Virus record (IMG/VR): IMGVR_UViG_3300030116_003902
Coordinates: 1 to 41,170 of that record
Length of the DNA: 41,170 nucleotides
Strand: one strand, 5' to 3'
Source of the DNA: a virus
The notes under the pieces were generated by a model that was given only the letters and a program-made list of their open reading frames with translations, did not search any database and was not told where the DNA came from. The position numbers and the translations under genes were made by a program. Positions 14,171 to 22,751 of the stretch are shown here, in pieces (within the stretch, counting starts at the first letter, position 1; every line of letters begins with the position of its first letter).

Positions 14171-17122
14171 ATGGAAATAGATACAAGCACACTACTATCC
14201 GATACTTCTTGGATTCCCGCATATGTGGAAGAGGGTAAGAAGGGACTACGACAGTATGTTATATCTAAATTACCAGAAGATATACCTGCAAGAAATAAGA
14301 GAGGTGCGGCGAGAGCAGTAATTAGAAACAGTTTGGCTTCGCTTTACAATAGTGAGCAATTTCAACAAGAAGTTGTAGATGTTATTCTTGAAAAATTTAC
14401 ACACAAGGGAGATTTTGGTGCTAATAGGGGTGAAGTATTCTGGTATGTCACAGAAGATGAAGGTGAATCATTTGTTGGGCCATCTGGAGATATTTTAGGC
14501 CCATCTCGCACAGAAGGAGGAGCCGCACAATATGATAGTGATAAATTGAAAGGATTTCTCATGAAGAAAACTCAAATGTTTGCTGAAAAGGGACAAGATT
14601 CGCAAAAAAATAAAATTGTGTTAATGTTGATTAGAAAAATGAGTGCATTGGAGAAAGAAAATGACCCAAAATTCACAAGAACTCATACTAGCACTAGAAA
14701 TCTACAAGAAAGTAAGAAAGTAGATAGAAAAGAGGAAAATATCAAGAAAAAAATAAATTTGGTTCTCTCAAAACATAAATTTCATGGTGAAATTGTAGAT
14801 AATATTGACGATTTACCTAAAAATGTCAAAAAAGAGGATATTAGACAAGATGCATTTGTCAATGAAAAGGAAATGGCAGATTTTCTAAAGACAATTGACA
14901 GATATCAAGAATTTTTTGGAAATCATCCTGTGTTAAGACAATTAAGACTAGCAATTTTGGATTTTATGGAACCCAAACAAGGTATAGTTATCATTGATAC
15001 TAATATAGATGAAATCATTGCTTCCTTAGATTTGAAAGACTCTTCAAGACGAGAGAGAATATACCAATATTGGGAAAAAGTGAAAGACAGGGAAAAGGAA
15101 GTAAAAGAAGCCATCATTGATTTCCAAAAAAGCGTTGAAGAAATTGAAGGCACAGATATTGATGAAGAGTTAGTAAAATTAAACGCTAAATATGCTAAAG
15201 TAGCAGAAAGATTACTAAAACAAAAGAAAGGTAAGGATGCTTTTAGTTATCTAGTTTCTTTTGATACTAATGATGATGATTATCGTAATGCTATGGCAAT
15301 TGGTAGGGTTGCTGATGAAAATATGGCAGGTCTACAGATTCTCGCAGATTTCAATCGAGAGAGAGCCATGCGTGATGCGATTGCTACTAGAGAGGACTTT
15401 AGGGGAATGAGTGATGAGCAATTAGATATGGCTTTTGAAAGAAGCAAGATAATGGAGTCAAAATTATCTCCGGGGACACCTACTTTTGACAAAGAAGGAA
15501 AACAAACAGGACATACTAGAGCCACAGAATTGAGTAATGTTCCTACTGATGGAGAATTGGAAGACATAAGCGAAGGAATAACTACGTTCTTAGAATCTGT
15601 TCCAGACCCACTATTCTACTATGTGTATATGCGTGGCGGCAAGAAAAGTATCTTGAATAAGATGGGCCTATTCTCTAAGGAGATGAAGAGGATTAGAAAT
15701 CACGTTCATTATCTAGCAAGAGGAAATATTGTCCCTAGAGTTGTAGACATAGAAGGCTCTAAGGGATATCGGGACTTAGAGAGATATCTAGATAGATTAG
15801 AGAAGGAAGCAATAGAACCATTTGAGAATAGAGTCTTCCATCTTCCACTTACTCCTAATCTAATAGACCAATTAAACCAGCCAACCCAACTTAAAGTGGA
15901 TGAAGAAAAATCTTCCGACTCTACCAATACAAAGAGTTTGAAAGATGTAGTCAAATACAATGACAACAATAAACTGATAGGGACATTGATACAAATCCTA
16001 GCACAGTATGAAAATCATGGAGATAGACTACTACGAAATGCACCGCCTGTTTTAACAAGGCCAAAACCCGGATTAAAAAATAACTTGGTTATGGCACATG
16101 GAACACAAACTACAGGTAGAGATACAGGTGAAAATATACTTCCAAAAACTAGGAAAAAGATACACAAGGAATTTAATAAGAACTACAATGCATTAGTTAG
16201 AGCCGTAATAAATTATTACTTGTTCCCCAATTATAGTAGATACGCTCCATTCAGGGATGGTGGCCCAGAATTCATGGGAGGCCCATATGTTAGAGATTTA
16301 ATGACATTGGAAGGAAAGGGAGAGGGTTCTGAGGGACTACGAATAGTGTTGAACTTAGAGAACACATACAGTTATGGTATCATTGATGATGACACAATTA
16401 AGAAGATGACTGATATTCTAAGACAAATATCTTCCCCACGTTCTAGGAAGAACACTAAAAATTTGGCTAATCAATTTGAATCTCTATCAGACGTTATTGT
16501 ATCGGAATTGATAGAGGCTACCGATATGGATAATGATGCAGACTTGGAAGGATATGATTTGGAAGAAGATGTTCATACTGAGTTAGGTGCAAATCTAGAT
16601 AGAATCCTACAAAAAAATCAGATTACGGAACAAGTTGAATTTGCAGGTCAACCTAGTTCCTATTGGAACGATAAGTTTGTTCAGAATGAAAATGATGGTG
16701 GAAGAATATATCCTTTAGAGGCAATCATAAGTCATCTAGATAGAATGGCTGAGATGTATGAAGATGAGAGTCCTACGCAATTTAGAGGTGGTAGGCTAAT
16801 TATGAATGCCGCTAAGGAATTCATGCAGGTATTTGAGAAACTTCATGAAACCATTGTGAAGGCAGAAGAGAGTAAAGTCTTGGATGCACACGATATGATA
16901 AGAAAGATGCAAGGTAAGCCTGTGTATAATTGTGCAGGTAAGTTAGATGATTTCAATGATGTTGATGAGGTTCTAGGAATGCTGAAGGAGGATTACAATA
17001 CTGAATTAACTCCCTTTGAATTAGAAACAATTGTGTTGGATTTCGATTCACATTCTAATTTGAGCAAGAAACATGGAGTGTCAACCGAAGTAATCTACTT
17101 TACCAAGAGTATGTTTAGGTGA
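14171..17122 (+). CDS. Very large helical protein without the tag, 983 aa
   Basis: The ATG at 14171 follows GGGTGATATT, a clear archaeal ribosome site that contains the previous stop codon. The sequence begins MEIDTSTLLSDTSWIPAYVEE and is mostly helical, charged and coiled-coil-like. The last 45 residues (ELTPFELETIVLDFDSHSNL, then SKKHGVSTEVIYF) resemble a helix-turn-helix. The family is unrecognised. It has no transmembrane segment. Its place just before the GNAT and terminase genes suggests a virion or packaging-associated role. Confidence 0.85.
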   Translation: MEIDTSTLLSDTSWIPAYVEEGKKGLRQYVISKLPEDIPARNKRGAARAVIRNSLASLYNSEQFQQEVVDVILEKFTHKGDFGANRGEVFWYVTEDEGESFVGPSGDILGPSRTEGGAAQYDSDKLKGFLMKKTQMFAEKGQDSQKNKIVLMLIRKMSALEKENDPKFTRTHTSTRNLQESKKVDRKEENIKKKINLVLSKHKFHGEIVDNIDDLPKNVKKEDIRQDAFVNEKEMADFLKTIDRYQEFFGNHPVLRQLRLAILDFMEPKQGIVIIDTNIDEIIASLDLKDSSRRERIYQYWEKVKDREKEVKEAIIDFQKSVEEIEGTDIDEELVKLNAKYAKVAERLLKQKKGKDAFSYLVSFDTNDDDYRNAMAIGRVADENMAGLQILADFNRERAMRDAIATREDFRGMSDEQLDMAFERSKIMESKLSPGTPTFDKEGKQTGHTRATELSNVPTDGELEDISEGITTFLESVPDPLFYYVYMRGGKKSILNKMGLFSKEMKRIRNHVHYLARGNIVPRVVDIEGSKGYRDLERYLDRLEKEAIEPFENRVFHLPLTPNLIDQLNQPTQLKVDEEKSSDSTNTKSLKDVVKYNDNNKLIGTLIQILAQYENHGDRLLRNAPPVLTRPKPGLKNNLVMAHGTQTTGRDTGENILPKTRKKIHKEFNKNYNALVRAVINYYLFPNYSRYAPFRDGGPEFMGGPYVRDLMTLEGKGEGSEGLRIVLNLENTYSYGIIDDDTIKKMTDILRQISSPRSRKNTKNLANQFESLSDVIVSELIEATDMDNDADLEGYDLEEDVHTELGANLDRILQKNQITEQVEFAGQPSSYWNDKFVQNENDGGRIYPLEAIISHLDRMAEMYEDESPTQFRGGRLIMNAAKEFMQVFEKLHETIVKAEESKVLDAHDMIRKMQGKPVYNCAGKLDDFNDVDEVLGMLKEDYNTELTPFELETIVLDFDSHSNLSKKHGVSTEVIYFTKSMFR

Positions 17123-17126
17123 TATC

Positions 17127-17687
17127 TTGAATTGGTTTTCCATATTAAAAAAAACAAGGATTGATTATCCTACTACTGTTTTTAGCGAAGAAGAGATAGT
17201 CAAATATTGGAATGAAAGTAATCCAGATAATGAAAGACCAGCAAGACTAACTAACCCTAGAGTAAATCCCTATTCAAACGATGGGTTATATCTAACTGCT
17301 TGGCACAAGAATAGGATAGTCGGTTATAGTGGTTGGCAAACACATTTTGGCGAGGATAAGGAATTTTTCGTATTAGCAGGGGCAAGAGTTCATCCAGATT
17401 ATCGAAGGGGTGGGAAGATGGGAGAAGAGGGAATAGGCAGTAGGCTACAAGATGATAAAATGGAAAAGTTGGGTTCAAAACCCGGAATAGGATTACTCAA
17501 TAATGAAACACTACCAGAAGGGACTTGGCAAGAATCCATGCAAAGAAGATATTGGTCTGTTCTTCCTCAAAACATAGAGAGATTCACTAAGTATATCCCA
17601 GAAGAAGTTCTGAAAACACACCAAAGATTAGCAAAAGAAAAGAACTCTACAGTAATCATATACATTCCAGATAGGAACGTGAACTAA
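17127..17687 (+). CDS. ILK-tagged GNAT acetyltransferase, 186 aa
   Basis: The start is TTG after GGTGATATC and gives MNWFSILKKTR, so the tag fixes the start. The GNAT core is visible: LYLTAWHKNRIVGYSGW (residues 54-70, strands 2-3), then VLAGARVHPDYRRGGKMGEEG (82-102). The latter is strand 4 with the acetyl-CoA pyrophosphate-binding loop (R94-G95-G96-K-M-G99). IGLLNNETLP and a C-terminal YW segment fit later strands. It probably acetylates an amine on a protein or small molecule; the target is unknown. With the tag it may be carried inside the virion. Confidence 0.8.
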   Translation: MNWFSILKKTRIDYPTTVFSEEEIVKYWNESNPDNERPARLTNPRVNPYSNDGLYLTAWHKNRIVGYSGWQTHFGEDKEFFVLAGARVHPDYRRGGKMGEEGIGSRLQDDKMEKLGSKPGIGLLNNETLPEGTWQESMQRRYWSVLPQNIERFTKYIPEEVLKTHQRLAKEKNSTVIIYIPDRNVN

Positions 17688-19126
17688 TGGTCGAGTTAGA
17701 AGGCGTGGATTTCATGTCCGAGATGGACATGGAGATATCCAAAACCTCTTTTCCATACTTCTTCCAGAATGTCCTCGGAATGATGTTTCCAAAGTATATG
17801 CAAGAATGGCTAGAATCCATGCATAAGACAGATAGGACTGTCATCATCTGTAGTCGTGACCACGGTAAATCCGTATTCATGCATTCATGGGTAGTTTGGA
17901 ATCTCATCTTTCAAGAGCCACCATATCAGATGCTATACATCTCATCTAACCAAAAGCAGACACTTGTTCACATGAGGGAGATTGACAGATACTTCAACCA
18001 TCCAGCATTGAAACAATTCAGACCCTCAAGGGGATGGGCCATTGGGAACATTCAACTAACCAACGGTAATGCGATTCTAGAGCGTTCCGTTGGTTCACAG
18101 ATTCGTGGGTTGCACCCGCAAGAAATCATCATTGACGACCCTTTGAAGGAGTTTAGCCTAGCGGCTATTCAGCGAGTGACTGATTGGTTCTTCGGTGACA
18201 TGATACCCACTCTTCACCATACTTCCAATCTTAGGATGATTGGAACTCCTTTCACATATACGGACATATTTGCTCAGTTAGAGGAAAATCCCGCATACAA
18301 TGTAAAGAGATATCCGTGTCTTAATTCATTGAATGAACCATTGTGGCCTGAACGTTGGGACTATGATGCACTCATGCAAAGGAAGGCTGAGATTGGCTCA
18401 TTGAAATTTACGAGAGAGTATTTGTGCGTTCCAATATCAACAGGGACTGCATTATTCAATCCAGAATTTGTCAATAACTGCAAGGACAAAGATGTTATTC
18501 TGAAACTAGGAAATCGCAAGGATAAGGGCTACAAGTATTATGTTGGTGTTGACCCTGCTATCTCTACTGATGGTGATTACAATGTCATTACAGTATTGGA
18601 AGTAGATGAAGAGAAGAACAAACGTATAGTCCATATAGATAGGGCGAAGAACGTAGAGTTTAGGGAGAACATAGAGAAGATAAGGGTCATAGGTAAGATA
18701 TTCCAACCCGAAGTAGTCTTGTATGAGACTAACACTTTCGCTAAGGCATTCACTCAAGAGTTGAGAAACATATCTGATTTGAATGTGCAAGACTTCAACA
18801 CTACTAGGAAGAAGAAGCAAGAGGTTATTTTGAACCTCCAGATGAATATCGAAAATGGAAAAATGCGTTTTCCATATGGTGATGAGACAAGTAGGAGAGT
18901 CACCAATCTATTGATTGAGGAATTGTCAATGTTTTCTATAACTCATTCTGGTAAGTTTGAGGGCGTTGGCGCACATGACGATTTGGTGATGAGTTTGGCT
19001 TTAGCGAATGCCGCAACTCATGTTATGGGACAGACTTTCCTTCTCCTTGATGACATGGGAATATTTGATGAGGTAGCCCCCACTCGGCTTACTGAGCCTA
19101 ACGCAGTTTATGGTTTGAATATGTGA
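17687..19126 (+). CDS. terL: Terminase large subunit
   Basis: This is the ATP-driven DNA packaging motor and nuclease. The ATPase domain shows a Walker A-like SRDHGKS (residues 56-62, K61), Walker B IIIDDP (147-152) and a coupling segment RMIGTPF. The RNase H-like nuclease shows VGVDPA (D289), VLYET (E347) and HDDLVMS (D431/D432), the expected three acidic sites. The 479-aa length is normal. The start overlaps the GNAT stop (TAATG); an ATG at 17714 (MSEMDMEIS) is an alternative. It lacks the Trp tag, as expected for a motor that docks outside the portal. Confidence 0.95.
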   Translation: MVELEGVDFMSEMDMEISKTSFPYFFQNVLGMMFPKYMQEWLESMHKTDRTVIICSRDHGKSVFMHSWVVWNLIFQEPPYQMLYISSNQKQTLVHMREIDRYFNHPALKQFRPSRGWAIGNIQLTNGNAILERSVGSQIRGLHPQEIIIDDPLKEFSLAAIQRVTDWFFGDMIPTLHHTSNLRMIGTPFTYTDIFAQLEENPAYNVKRYPCLNSLNEPLWPERWDYDALMQRKAEIGSLKFTREYLCVPISTGTALFNPEFVNNCKDKDVILKLGNRKDKGYKYYVGVDPAISTDGDYNVITVLEVDEEKNKRIVHIDRAKNVEFRENIEKIRVIGKIFQPEVVLYETNTFAKAFTQELRNISDLNVQDFNTTRKKKQEVILNLQMNIENGKMRFPYGDETSRRVTNLLIEELSMFSITHSGKFEGVGAHDDLVMSLALANAATHVMGQTFLLLDDMGIFDEVAPTRLTEPNAVYGLNM

Positions 19127-19130
19127 TAAT

Positions 19131-20507
19131 ATGGCAAAGGAAAAAATCAATTCTGAACAGGCTAGAACCTTGTCGGAAACGTATGCTGATGCGGCAGAAG
19201 AGATAGAAGCAGTAGAAGAGAACGTGGATAGAGAGAAGTCTAAGATTGAAGAATTAGGTAGAATAGCCATGATGGATTGGCTAGATGACCAACCTATTTC
19301 CAGCCATTTTGACATTGAGAAAAAGTATGCTACCACTTACAATATGTCTTTGACTGATTCAAGAAACAAATTAGTCAACCAAGTGAAGAAATACGAAATT
19401 GACGGAAAGGACATTCCAACTCTCATAAAGGAACTACGAATCTATCGTAGGACATTGAAGGGAGAAACTAAGGTAAATTTCACAAACTCCATTGAGGATT
19501 TGATAAAGGCGTATAGTGACCATTTGGACAAATCCATAGATAATATCTATTGGCTTAGAAAATACAAACCACTAGTCAAGGACATGACTTGTTCTGAATC
19601 CCATTTGTTAAATCTCTCCAAGATAGATGATGAAGATACTAGAAGAGAAGTGATTGATGTTCTGTGTAAGTATTGGGAGGCTAAATTAGATTTGAGGGGA
19701 AGAGGGTTCTCCCCAGAATATTCACAACTCACCAAAGAAATGACAGGGGCCAAGAAGGAATTCAAGAAGATAATAAAAACCCATAAGGGATATCTGAAAA
19801 ATTGGTCAGAAAAGGATGAGATAAAGAAGCATATTTTGTATCATGTATGTGAAGAACCCGGAGTGTCCGTTAGGCAAATACAAGAAAGGCTCCCTAAGAA
19901 TCTAGCCAAGAGGACTACTAGCAGTATGATTTCCAAAATGGCAAAAACACAAAATGTCACTAATGTAAATGGTTCGCTATACAAGTTTAGTGATGAATTG
20001 AAGAAGGATATCTATTCCTATACTGCCGCCTTCATAGACTCAGATGGATATATCACTATGGATAAGAACCACAATCCAAGAGTAGGTCTAGTAGCAACAG
20101 GAGATAGAGGAAAGGCATTCATGATGGAGATGCATAAGTCTCTAGGTTGTGGTAGACTACATCTTGACCAGAAATCTCCACAAGGAACTAGACCCGTCAA
20201 TAGATTGAATTTCTATTCTATGGATGATTGCAAAGAGATACTTACAAAGTGTCTTCCACACTTCAAGATGAAGAAGGCTAATGCTGAAATTATTCTTGAA
20301 TTGATTAGGATGAAAAAATCCCATAAGAAAGCAGATTGGTATAATACTAGAAAGGAAGAATTATTCCAACTGATGAAATATGAGAATCACAAAGACCATG
20401 TAGGGTATGACTTTACGCAATACAACATAGACATTGACTCCGTTGCCAAATTGCATGGGAATTCTAAGATGGAGGAAATGGATAGAATCGAAGGAGTGTT
20501 AGCATAA
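19131..20507 (+). CDS. Helical-winged helix-LAGLIDADG endonuclease fusion, 458 aa
   Basis: Residues 1-60 are acidic coiled coil and 60-230 helical. About 235-285 resemble a winged helix (KKHILYHVCEEPGVSVRQI onward). A LAGLIDADG homing-endonuclease-like domain then starts with AAFIDSDGYI (299-308), followed by RVGLVATGDR, GCGRLHLDQK and ILELI. Only one LAGLIDADG motif is clear, so it may act as a dimer or be inactive. It lies between terL and the portal with TAATG coupling to the portal. It may be a free-standing homing nuclease fused to a virus protein, or a nuclease recruited to packaging. Confidence 0.75.
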   Translation: MAKEKINSEQARTLSETYADAAEEIEAVEENVDREKSKIEELGRIAMMDWLDDQPISSHFDIEKKYATTYNMSLTDSRNKLVNQVKKYEIDGKDIPTLIKELRIYRRTLKGETKVNFTNSIEDLIKAYSDHLDKSIDNIYWLRKYKPLVKDMTCSESHLLNLSKIDDEDTRREVIDVLCKYWEAKLDLRGRGFSPEYSQLTKEMTGAKKEFKKIIKTHKGYLKNWSEKDEIKKHILYHVCEEPGVSVRQIQERLPKNLAKRTTSSMISKMAKTQNVTNVNGSLYKFSDELKKDIYSYTAAFIDSDGYITMDKNHNPRVGLVATGDRGKAFMMEMHKSLGCGRLHLDQKSPQGTRPVNRLNFYSMDDCKEILTKCLPHFKMKKANAEIILELIRMKKSHKKADWYNTRKEELFQLMKYENHKDHVGYDFTQYNIDIDSVAKLHGNSKMEEMDRIEGVLA

Positions 20508-22192
20508 TGGCAAGAAGAAGATTTAGCGTGACGAATTTATTTAGGAGAACGACTCCTAAACCAGCAGACAGAACCATATTCAATCCGGGTATTCAAGAGC
20601 ATAAATCAACCAACATGATTACTGCTCCTATAATTTATCACGTTGCTAGTCAATCGGTTATAGTTAGGACTTGCACGACCCAACTGAAAAACGAGATATT
20701 CAGAAGAGGCTATGTGTGGGAAGAGAAGTTTGCCGCAAAATGTAGTGATTGTGGTAAGGAACATAAGGAAGTCGTTCAAGAGTGTTCTGAATGTGGCTCA
20801 ACTGATTTAGAGAAACCAGATAAAACTCAGTTGGAATACGCAAAGAAATTCCTAAGTAGATATGTCAACAAGTCTGAGCAATTATTCATTGATGTTCTCA
20901 AAGAATTAGAGGATGATTTGAATATCATGGATGATGCTTATCTTGTGATGGTCAAAGAATACTATATGGATAGTGACAGTAATATCAAGATGCATAGGAT
21001 AAAGGAAGTCTATCGAGCAGACCCTGTGGGGATGAGCATATATTCTGATGAGTTAGGACAAAAGGGAATAGATGGTTATACTTGTTTGAAACATCGAGAC
21101 TTCCTATCTAAAGAGGTGTCAGATAAATGTGAGATATGTAATGGTGACTTGCATCCTGTTCATTATGTAAATAAGATAAAGGGAGAAGAACAGTATTTCG
21201 TAGAGGGAGAGGTGCTTCATTTCAGTAAGTATGCACCCTCTAGACTCTATGGGCTTTCTCCCATAATTACCCTTTGGAATAACATCACGACATTATTGGC
21301 TATGGAAAACTATGTCAATTCTTCATACACTAAAGCGAGAATGCCAAGAGGACTATTGGCAGTTCAGACTAGAAACATAGAATCAATGAAATCCTTTTGG
21401 CGTGGGGTCAAGGAGAAGATGGAACAAGACCCACACTTCATTCCTGTTATGGGAATCGAAGCAGAAAATGGAAAGGGTTCCATCGAATGGGTTAATTTCA
21501 TGGATAGCCTAAAAGAGATGGAATACATACAGGTCAAGGATGATTTGCGTGATAGGATATCAGCCTTCTATGGTGTTAGTAAGATATTCCAGAATGATGC
21601 TTCTGCTGGAGGTGGAATGAATAACGAGGGCTTGCAGATTCTTGTCACTAATAGAGCAGTCGAGATGGCACAAACTGTTTGGAATAACTATGTATTTCCA
21701 TTTGTAGTAGAAGAGTTTGGGATTACAGATTGGAAATTAAAACTACCACCTTCAGAAGAAGAAGATGAAATTGCAGGGTTGAGGAAAAGGGAGATTGAGG
21801 TTTCCATAGCGGGACAAATAAAAAATCTAGGCTTTGAGGTAGAGATGGATGACAAAGGCAGATTCATCTATACTAAACCGGAACCCGTTGAGGGAGATGA
21901 ACAAGGAAAGAATCAATCTGGTGGAGGTGGAGAAATTGAACGTGACCCATACGCAGGGACAGACATAGACCAACAACATCTAGGTCAAATGATGGCAGAA
22001 GGAAATAAGCCTACTTTGGAAGAAGCCGGACAACCTGCAAAAGTAAAAGGAGAAGGAAAACCACAGGAAAATCCAAACCCCACAAAGAATAAAGCATCAT
22101 TAAGTGTAGGGCCGGACAAGAGGTTTAGTGGATTACCTACAGATGCTGGCAATCAGAATGTGGATAAGAGAACCGAGAGGCGAACAAGATGA
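20507..22192 (+). CDS. Portal protein with two zinc knuckles
   Basis: The portal forms the dodecameric DNA channel at one capsid vertex. Evidence is its place after terL, its 561-aa length, the typical stretches GEVLHFSKYAPSRLYGLSPI and MENYVNSSYTKARMPRGLLA, the clip/stem-like segment around YIQVKDDLRDRISAFYGVSK, and NNEGLQILVTNRAVEMAQTV. Unusually it carries two CxxC-type knuckles, C79/C82/C93/C96 and C193/H196/C208/C211. The C-terminal 110 residues are low-complexity (GGGG, PKENPNPTKNK-like), probably disordered. Membership in the HK97/SPP1 portal superfamily is inferred from pattern. Confidence 0.85.
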   Translation: MARRRFSVTNLFRRTTPKPADRTIFNPGIQEHKSTNMITAPIIYHVASQSVIVRTCTTQLKNEIFRRGYVWEEKFAAKCSDCGKEHKEVVQECSECGSTDLEKPDKTQLEYAKKFLSRYVNKSEQLFIDVLKELEDDLNIMDDAYLVMVKEYYMDSDSNIKMHRIKEVYRADPVGMSIYSDELGQKGIDGYTCLKHRDFLSKEVSDKCEICNGDLHPVHYVNKIKGEEQYFVEGEVLHFSKYAPSRLYGLSPIITLWNNITTLLAMENYVNSSYTKARMPRGLLAVQTRNIESMKSFWRGVKEKMEQDPHFIPVMGIEAENGKGSIEWVNFMDSLKEMEYIQVKDDLRDRISAFYGVSKIFQNDASAGGGMNNEGLQILVTNRAVEMAQTVWNNYVFPFVVEEFGITDWKLKLPPSEEEDEIAGLRKREIEVSIAGQIKNLGFEVEMDDKGRFIYTKPEPVEGDEQGKNQSGGGGEIERDPYAGTDIDQQHLGQMMAEGNKPTLEEAGQPAKVKGEGKPQENPNPTKNKASLSVGPDKRFSGLPTDAGNQNVDKRTERRTR

Positions 22193-22401
22193 CATGGGAA
22201 GACATTCTGAAGTATAGAAAAATACAGATGCAAGCAAAAACGAAGATAGAGAATATCAAATGGGATAGTGATAGAGAGGATTTACCGGATAGCCAAATGG
22301 TAGAAAGTAAATATCTAAAGGATAAACAAAAGGTGTTAGATTTTCTGAGTAAAAAATACGGCGCAAAAGCATTGGATTATGATAAATATGAGTTCTTCTG
22401 A
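22189..22401 (+). CDS. ILK-tagged small protein, 70 aa
   Basis: It begins MTWEDILKYRKIQ, then a basic helix and an acidic linker, and ends DFLSKKYGAKALDYDKYEFF. W-E-D-I here matches the W-D-D-I and W-N-D-I C-terminal peptides at 26391 and 31130. The start overlaps the portal stop by ATGA. No other domain is seen. Confidence 0.85.
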   Translation: MTWEDILKYRKIQMQAKTKIENIKWDSDREDLPDSQMVESKYLKDKQKVLDFLSKKYGAKALDYDKYEFF

Positions 22402-22522
22402 ATTAATGGAAACCGTAAAGAAATGGAAGGAAGAGATTGATAAATTAAATGCAGAGACAGATAAAAGAATAGAAGAGTTTCAAAAGATGAGTAGACAAAG
22501 TAGGAGTGAGAAAGATGAGTGA
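22388..22522 (+). CDS. 44-aa coiled-coil microprotein
   Basis: The frame MSSSELMETVKKWKEEIDKL continues as a highly charged single helix ending RQSRSEKDE. It overlaps the previous gene by 14 bases and the next by 8 (ATGAGTGA), bridging what would otherwise be a gap in the coupled chain. A short helical linker or scaffold-like peptide is possible; the function is unknown. Confidence 0.55.
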   Translation: MSSSELMETVKKWKEEIDKLNAETDKRIEEFQKMSRQSRSEKDE

Positions 22523-22742
22523 AGAAAAAAGTGTAAGACAACTAGAGAGAGAATTGAAAGCCGCAAGAGTAAGAGAATTAGCAGACCACCAATCAAAGAT
22601 TACCGTGAATAGGGACTTTGCTCCCATTGGTGTTGATAGAGATAATGTGCGTAAAGACACACAGACTTCTACTTCAACTCCCGATGCCATTAGACTACCT
22701 CCAAAAAGGCAATCTAAGAAACCTAATCAACCATACTATTGA
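22515..22742 (+). CDS. Small basic protein, 75 aa
   Basis: The ATG at 22515 is within ATGAGTGA, overlapping the stop of the 44-aa gene; a GTG at 22506 is an alternative. The sequence is MSEEKSVRQLERELKAARVR followed by a polar, probably disordered tail rich in Thr, Ser, Pro and Lys (TQTSTSTPDAIRLPPKRQSKK). No tag and no motif are seen. Confidence 0.75.
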   Translation: MSEEKSVRQLERELKAARVRELADHQSKITVNRDFAPIGVDRDNVRKDTQTSTSTPDAIRLPPKRQSKKPNQPYY

Positions 22743-22751
22743 GTGAGATAC

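Noticed and set aside
18871-18880. CCATATGG-like palindrome inside terL
   Set aside because: It encodes F-P-Y-G within a conserved coding region and has no arms or downstream box; a similar CCCATATGGG at about 33852 also encodes F-P-Y-G. Both are chance matches.
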